Shown here: piece by piece, positions 60,529 through 64,000 of the stretch | How the letters are laid out: every line of letters begins with the position of its first letter | How positions within the stretch are numbered: the stretch's first letter is position 1 | Program-made: the position numbers and the translations under genes | Origin: an uncultured Acetatifactor sp. | GTDB taxonomy: Bacteria; Bacillota; Clostridia; Lachnospirales; Lachnospiraceae | DNA: 64,000 bases | Assembly: GCA_947594835.1 (NCBI GenBank) | Contig: CANQEH010000001.1 | Location: 62,001 to 126,000, forward strand | Reading direction: 5' to 3' | The notes under the pieces: model-generated | The model's database searches: none | What the model was told of the DNA's origin: nothing | Seen by the model: only the letters and a program-made list of their open reading frames with translations

Positions 60529-60792
60529 ATGCAAAAGCTGGAAAAAATTACCTTCCATCCCCAGGGAGAGGACCCGGTAGAATTTTATGTGCTGGAGCAG
60601 ACCAGGATCGGAGGATGCGCTTACATTCTGGTGACCGACTGCGAGGAGGGCGACGGGGAGGCCCTGATTTTAAAAGATACCTCCCAGGACGGGGACGAGG
60701 AAAGCGTCTATACCATTGTCTCCGACGATCAGGAGCTGGCCGCCGTGGCCGGCGTGTTTGAAAATATGCTGGAAGACGTGAAACTCGTCTGA
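60529..60792 (+). CDS. DUF1292 domain protein
   Basis: 87 residues, acidic, matching the YrzB-like DUF1292 family (ITFHPQGEDPVEFYVLEQ, YTIVSDDQELAAVAGVFE). Start at 60529 behind GAGGAAGT. No function is established; it commonly follows ruvX and precedes fur in Firmicutes. Confidence 0.88.
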   Translation: MQKLEKITFHPQGEDPVEFYVLEQTRIGGCAYILVTDCEEGDGEALILKDTSQDGDEESVYTIVSDDQELAAVAGVFENMLEDVKLV

Positions 60793-60829
60793 GAGACCGT
60801 CCCGCCGGGGCGGCCCAAATGAGAATGAC

Positions 60830-61300
60830 ATGGCAGTTGACAGAGAACAGTTCCGGAAATTATTAAAAGAAAAAGGCTTAAAGGTCACCCGCCAGCGGCT
60901 TCTGGTGCTGGAGGCGATCGCGTCGCGCCCGGAAGAACATCTGACTGCGGAAGAAATTTATGAACTGGTAAAGCTTAGCTACCCCGAGATCGGGCTGGCT
61001 ACTGTTTATAGAACCATACAGCTGCTGAATGAACTGCATCTGATCGACCGGATCAATTTTGACGATGGATTTGTGCGCTATGAAATGGGGTATGATCATG
61101 GCGGCAGGCAGCAACACCATCATCACCATCTGATCTGTCTGAAATGCGGCAGGGTAATCTCCTTCCAGGACGATTTATTGGAGGAATTGGAGGCGAAGAT
61201 TGCGGAGACCACAGGCTTTCGGATCGTGGATCACGAGGTTAAGTTCTACGGCTGCTGTGTAGAATGTGGAGGAGATTTGCTTGAAGAAAAAAGAGAATAA
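60830..61300 (+). CDS. Fur family metal-dependent transcriptional repressor
   Basis: 156 residues. N-terminal winged helix (RQRLLVLEAIASRP, LTAEEIYELV, GLATVYRTIQLL), hinge Asp/His ligands (MGYDHGGRQQHHHHH), and C-terminal zinc Cys pairs (CLKCG, CCVECGG). The HHHHH run at the metal site is longer than usual. It likely senses iron, zinc or peroxide; which one cannot be told from sequence. The RNase J gene starts within its 3' end. Confidence 0.93.
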   Translation: MAVDREQFRKLLKEKGLKVTRQRLLVLEAIASRPEEHLTAEEIYELVKLSYPEIGLATVYRTIQLLNELHLIDRINFDDGFVRYEMGYDHGGRQQHHHHHLICLKCGRVISFQDDLLEELEAKIAETTGFRIVDHEVKFYGCCVECGGDLLEEKRE

Positions 61301-62954
61301 AAATGTTGCCGGGCTGAAGATTATCCCTTTGGGCGGCCTGGAACAGATTGGGATGAACATCACTGCCTTTGAGTACGAGGACAGTATTATTGTGGTGGAC
61401 TGCGGCCTGTCCTTTCCGGCGGACGATATGCTGGGCATAGACCTGGTGATCCCGGATGTGACGTACCTGAAGGACAATATCGACCGGGTGAAGGGATTTG
61501 TGATCACCCATGGGCACGAGGATCACATCGGCGCGCTGCCCTATGTACTGCGGGATATCAATGTGCCCATCTATGCCACCAGGCTGACCATGGGCATCAT
61601 AGAAAATAAGCTGCGGGAACACAACCTGATGAAGAACACCAAGCGCAAGCAGGTGAAGTTCGGGCAGTCCATCAACCTGGGACAATTCCGGGTTGAGTTC
61701 ATCAAGACCAACCACAGCATCGTGGATGCGGCGGCTTTGGCCATCTATTCCCCTGCGGGAGTCGTGGTGCACACCGGGGACTTCAAGGTGGACTATACTC
61801 CGGTCTTTGGCGACGCCATCGACTTACAGCGGTTTGCCGAGATCGGGAAAAAGGGCGTTCTGGCGCTGATGTGTGATTCCACCAATGCGGAGAGGCCCGG
61901 CTTTACCCCTTCGGAGAAAACCGTGGGCCGGACGTTTGACACCCTGTTTGAGGAACATAAAAATACCAGAATCTTTGTGGCCACCTTTGCTTCCAACGTG
62001 GACCGGGTACAGCAGATCATCAACACGGCTTATAAATTTGGCCGCAAAGTCTGCGTGGAAGGGCGCAGCATGGTGAGCATCATCGAGACTGCCAGAAACT
62101 TAGGATGCATCCAGATTCCGGACAATACGCTGATCGAGATAGACCAGATGAAGAATTATCCCAACCAGCAGCAGGTGATCATCACCACCGGCAGCCAGGG
62201 GGAGAGTATGGCAGCCTTAAGCCGTATGGCCAGCGGGATGCATCGGAAGATCACCATCGGCGCGGGGGATACGGTCATCTTTTCCTCCAACCCCATCCCC
62301 GGGAATGAAAAATCGGTGACGAAGGTGATCAACGACCTTTTGATCAAAGGCGCGGATGTGGTGTTTCAGGACGCCCACGTATCCGGGCACGCCTGCCAGG
62401 AGGAAATCAAACTGCTCTATACCCTGATCCGGCCCAAGTACGCGATTCCCGTCCACGGGGAGTACAAGCATCTGAAAGCGCAGGCCAAGATCGCGCAGAG
62501 CCTGGGCATGGCCAAAGAGAATATCTTTATCCTCTCCTCCGGCGAGGTGCTGGAGGTCAGCCAGGAAAGCGCAAAGGTCATAAAGAAGATCCCGGTGGGC
62601 GCGATTCTGGTGGACGGCCTTGGCGTAGGCGACGTGGGCAACGTGGTGCTGCGGGACAGGCAGCATCTGGCGGAAGACGGCATCATGATCGTGGTGATGA
62701 GTCTGGACAGGGCCAGCGGCCAGCTGGTGGCCGGGCCGGATATCGTTTCCCGGGGCTTTGTGTATGTGAAAGAGTCGGATGAGCTGATCGAGGAGGCCCG
62801 CCACACCGTGGATGAGGCCCTGCAGCACTGTCTCGACCGGGGGATCACCGACTGGGGCAAGTTAAAGAATACCACCAAGGACACGCTCAGCGACTATGTC
62901 TGGAAAAAGACAAAACGCCGTCCGATGATCCTTCCCATTATCATGGAAGTATAG
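61281..62954 (+). CDS. Ribonuclease J
   Basis: 557 residues. Metallo-beta-lactamase/beta-CASP RNase with the metal motif HGHEDHIGALPYV near residue 75. Combined 5' exonuclease and endonuclease for mRNA decay and rRNA maturation, replacing RNase E in Firmicutes. A TTG start at 61281 is preferred because GGAGGAG lies six nucleotides upstream, inside fur; the GTG at 61266 in the ORF track has no such site. The start overlaps fur by 20 bp, so the genes are coupled. Confidence 0.93.
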   Translation: MKKKENKNVAGLKIIPLGGLEQIGMNITAFEYEDSIIVVDCGLSFPADDMLGIDLVIPDVTYLKDNIDRVKGFVITHGHEDHIGALPYVLRDINVPIYATRLTMGIIENKLREHNLMKNTKRKQVKFGQSINLGQFRVEFIKTNHSIVDAAALAIYSPAGVVVHTGDFKVDYTPVFGDAIDLQRFAEIGKKGVLALMCDSTNAERPGFTPSEKTVGRTFDTLFEEHKNTRIFVATFASNVDRVQQIINTAYKFGRKVCVEGRSMVSIIETARNLGCIQIPDNTLIEIDQMKNYPNQQQVIITTGSQGESMAALSRMASGMHRKITIGAGDTVIFSSNPIPGNEKSVTKVINDLLIKGADVVFQDAHVSGHACQEEIKLLYTLIRPKYAIPVHGEYKHLKAQAKIAQSLGMAKENIFILSSGEVLEVSQESAKVIKKIPVGAILVDGLGVGDVGNVVLRDRQHLAEDGIMIVVMSLDRASGQLVAGPDIVSRGFVYVKESDELIEEARHTVDEALQHCLDRGITDWGKLKNTTKDTLSDYVWKKTKRRPMILPIIMEV

Positions 62955-63024
62955 CGATAGCGCGGGGAGCGCGTCTGGAGGATGCCCGGCGTAAGGGTAT
63001 TCTGCCTTCGGAGGAACAGCAGGG

Positions 63025-63348
63025 ATGAAGAAGAACATCGACGATGCCACGGACGAGTTCCTTTCGGCTATTTTGGACTCGGATGTATATACGGCTTACC
63101 GGGCAATGCTGGAAAAGGTCAAGCGGCAGCCTGGCTTAAAGGAACAGATCGACGATTTCCGCAAGCGCAATTACGAGTTTCAGAACAGCGTGGACAACGA
63201 TTTTGGAAAGCTGGATCAGTTTGAGAAGGAGTATGAGAATTTCCGGGCCGACCAGCTTGTGTCGGATTTTCTGGCGGCGGAGCTGGATCTGTGCAGGATG
63301 ATGCAGAGGATCAATACCCGTATTGTGGCCGGGCTGGAGTTTGAATAA
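63025..63348 (+). CDS. YlbF/YmcA family regulatory protein
   Basis: 107 residues, almost fully helical, with a YlbF-like pattern (VYTAYRAMLEKVKRQPGLKEQIDDFR and ELDLCRMMQRINTRI). In B. subtilis YlbF, YmcA and YaaT (Y-complex) modulate RNase Y. Follows RNase J, consistent with an RNA-decay link. Start at ATG 63025, with CAGGGATG upstream providing a weak site. Confidence 0.82.
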   Translation: MKKNIDDATDEFLSAILDSDVYTAYRAMLEKVKRQPGLKEQIDDFRKRNYEFQNSVDNDFGKLDQFEKEYENFRADQLVSDFLAAELDLCRMMQRINTRIVAGLEFE

Positions 63349-63393
63349 AGCATTTTGCGGAAGGCTTGCGGGAAGCGGCCAGGGGGTAGGAAG

Positions 63394-63780
63394 GTGAAAT
63401 CGGGAAATATCGTGTTTGCGGTGTTTGGCGCGATCTTTAAGGTGGTCGTCGCCATATTGGCGGTGTATGTGATCTACCGGGGCGCCCGGCTCTGCTATGA
63501 TTACGGCTACCGCATTTTTACGGAGCCGGCCGTCTCCGCAGGGGAGGGCAGGACGGTTACCGTGGCCGTCACGGAGGATATGTCGCCTGCGGATGTGGGG
63601 CGGCTGTTTGAGAGCAAGGGTCTGGTGCGGGACGCCAGGCTTTTTACCCTGCAATACTATCTGTCGGAGTATCGGGAAGATGTGGGGCCCGGTGTGTTTG
63701 AACTGAGCACCGCCATGACGGCGGAAGAGATGATGTCCGCCATGGTGCTCCCGGAGGAGCCGGCGGAGGAAGCGCAATGA
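63394..63780 (+). CDS. Short membrane-anchored MltG-like protein
   Basis: 128 residues. One N-terminal hydrophobic segment (IVFAVFGAIFKVVVAILAVYV), then an extracellular domain with VAVTEDMSPADVGRLFESKGLV and GVFELSTAMTAEEMMSAM, matching the LysM-like N-terminal part of MltG (YceG). The catalytic transglycosylase domain is absent, so this is a short variant. GTG 63394 is the preferred start behind GGGGGTAGGAAG; an upstream TTG is less likely. The following O-methyltransferase starts in its stop codon (ATGA). Confidence 0.65.
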   Translation: MKSGNIVFAVFGAIFKVVVAILAVYVIYRGARLCYDYGYRIFTEPAVSAGEGRTVTVAVTEDMSPADVGRLFESKGLVRDARLFTLQYYLSEYREDVGPGVFELSTAMTAEEMMSAMVLPEEPAEEAQ

Positions 63781-64000
63781 TCGTCGATGAGAGAATGTGC
63801 GCTTTTATCGACTCTCTGGACAGGGGGAACACCGCCTTTCTGGACGAAGTAGAAAAATATGCCGTGGAAACCGGGGTGCCCATCATTCGGAGATCCACGC
63901 AGAGCCTGTTAAAATTCCTGTTAGCGTTTGCAAAGCCGAAGAACATCCTGGAAGTCGGGACGGCCATCGGCTTTTCTGCGTTACTGATGTGTGAATATGG
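63777..64000 (+). CDS. SAM-dependent O-methyltransferase (TrmR-like), N-terminal part
   Basis: Translated by hand; the window cuts it after ~74 residues. The sequence starts MIVDERMCAFIDSLD and contains the SAM-binding ILEVGTAIGFSALLM. This resembles family 3 O-methyltransferases (YrrM/TrmR), which methylate hydroxyuridine in tRNA in Firmicutes. It overlaps the MltG-like stop by 4 bp. Confidence 0.82.
   Translation, partial: MIVDERMCAFIDSLDRGNTAFLDEVEKYAVETGVPIIRRSTQSLLKFLLAFAKPKNILEVGTAIGFSALLMCEY

Overview
This window is a stretch of chromosome from an anaerobic Firmicute, most likely a Lachnospiraceae (Clostridia) member. The support is gene content and order: hprK-glucokinase-murB-rapZ-whiA-crh, hrcA-grpE-dnaK-dnaJ-prmA-rsmE, ireB-ruvX-DUF1292-fur-RNase J-ylbF, and an Amt-PII fusion. 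It also shows Gram-positive promoters and strong GGAGG ribosome binding sites. Most of the window is GC-rich with dense co-directional genes. Several lower-GC islands interrupt this pattern. No rRNA, tRNA, CRISPR array or intact insertion sequence was seen.

Layout. 0-8.6 kb: end of ftsH, uvrC, then a carbon-catabolite and cell-wall block (hprK, ROK glucokinase, murB, rapZ, whiA, a Crh-type HPr) and a lipid kinase. 8.6-15 kb: an MFS transporter, a heterodimeric ABC exporter pair bracketed by a 40-bp direct repeat, then fba. 15-22 kb: cyclophilin, an Rpn-family nuclease with a scrambled partial copy, a GNAT acetyltransferase, an ammonium transporter fused to PII behind a promoter-terminator leader, an aldo/keto reductase and a polysaccharide deacetylase. 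22-24 kb (minus): hflK-hflC. 24.2-26.2 kb (minus): an AT-rich two-gene cassette of an AAA15-type ATPase and a HEPN protein, a candidate phage-defence or toxin module.

26.4-35.3 kb is the most interesting part. A 48-aa signal-peptide-like ORF runs tail-to-tail into a large HTH-TPR regulator with two HTH units. The same palindrome (GGAAAC-N6-GTTTCY) lies upstream of the small ORF and in the divergent region between the regulator and the next operon. That operon encodes an M16 peptidase, a winged-helix protein, two very small peptides, a radical SAM/SPASM enzyme and two MFS transporters. I read it as a ribosomally made, radical-SAM-modified peptide (RiPP) locus probably under peptide-pheromone-type (RRNPP-like) control. 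This is inference from gene content and the shared operator; the product is not predictable.

35-42 kb: an M55 aminopeptidase, a second Rpn-type gene that looks leaderless, and a glycerol catabolism cluster (GlpA-like dehydrogenase, FAD/NAD oxidoreductase, DUF1667 protein, glpK). 42-48.4 kb: a TPR-GGDEF diguanylate cyclase, an aminotransferase coupled to a patatin, uppP, an Ala/Lys-rich protein, an elaborately folded leader and a glutamine amidotransferase. 48.4-57.8 kb: the CIRCE-controlled heat-shock operon, prmA, rsmE, a cysteine desulfurase and thiI. 57.8-64 kb: a second HPr-like protein lacking the catalytic His, mtaB, the ireB-to-RNase J housekeeping block, ylbF, a short MltG-like protein and the start of an O-methyltransferase.

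Two themes recur. HprK is accompanied by two HPr-like proteins that keep the regulatory Ser but lack His15, so both look regulatory rather than sugar-transport components. FtsH (window start) and HflKC are functional partners located about 22 kb apart. Motif calls come from reading the translations; no database search was run.
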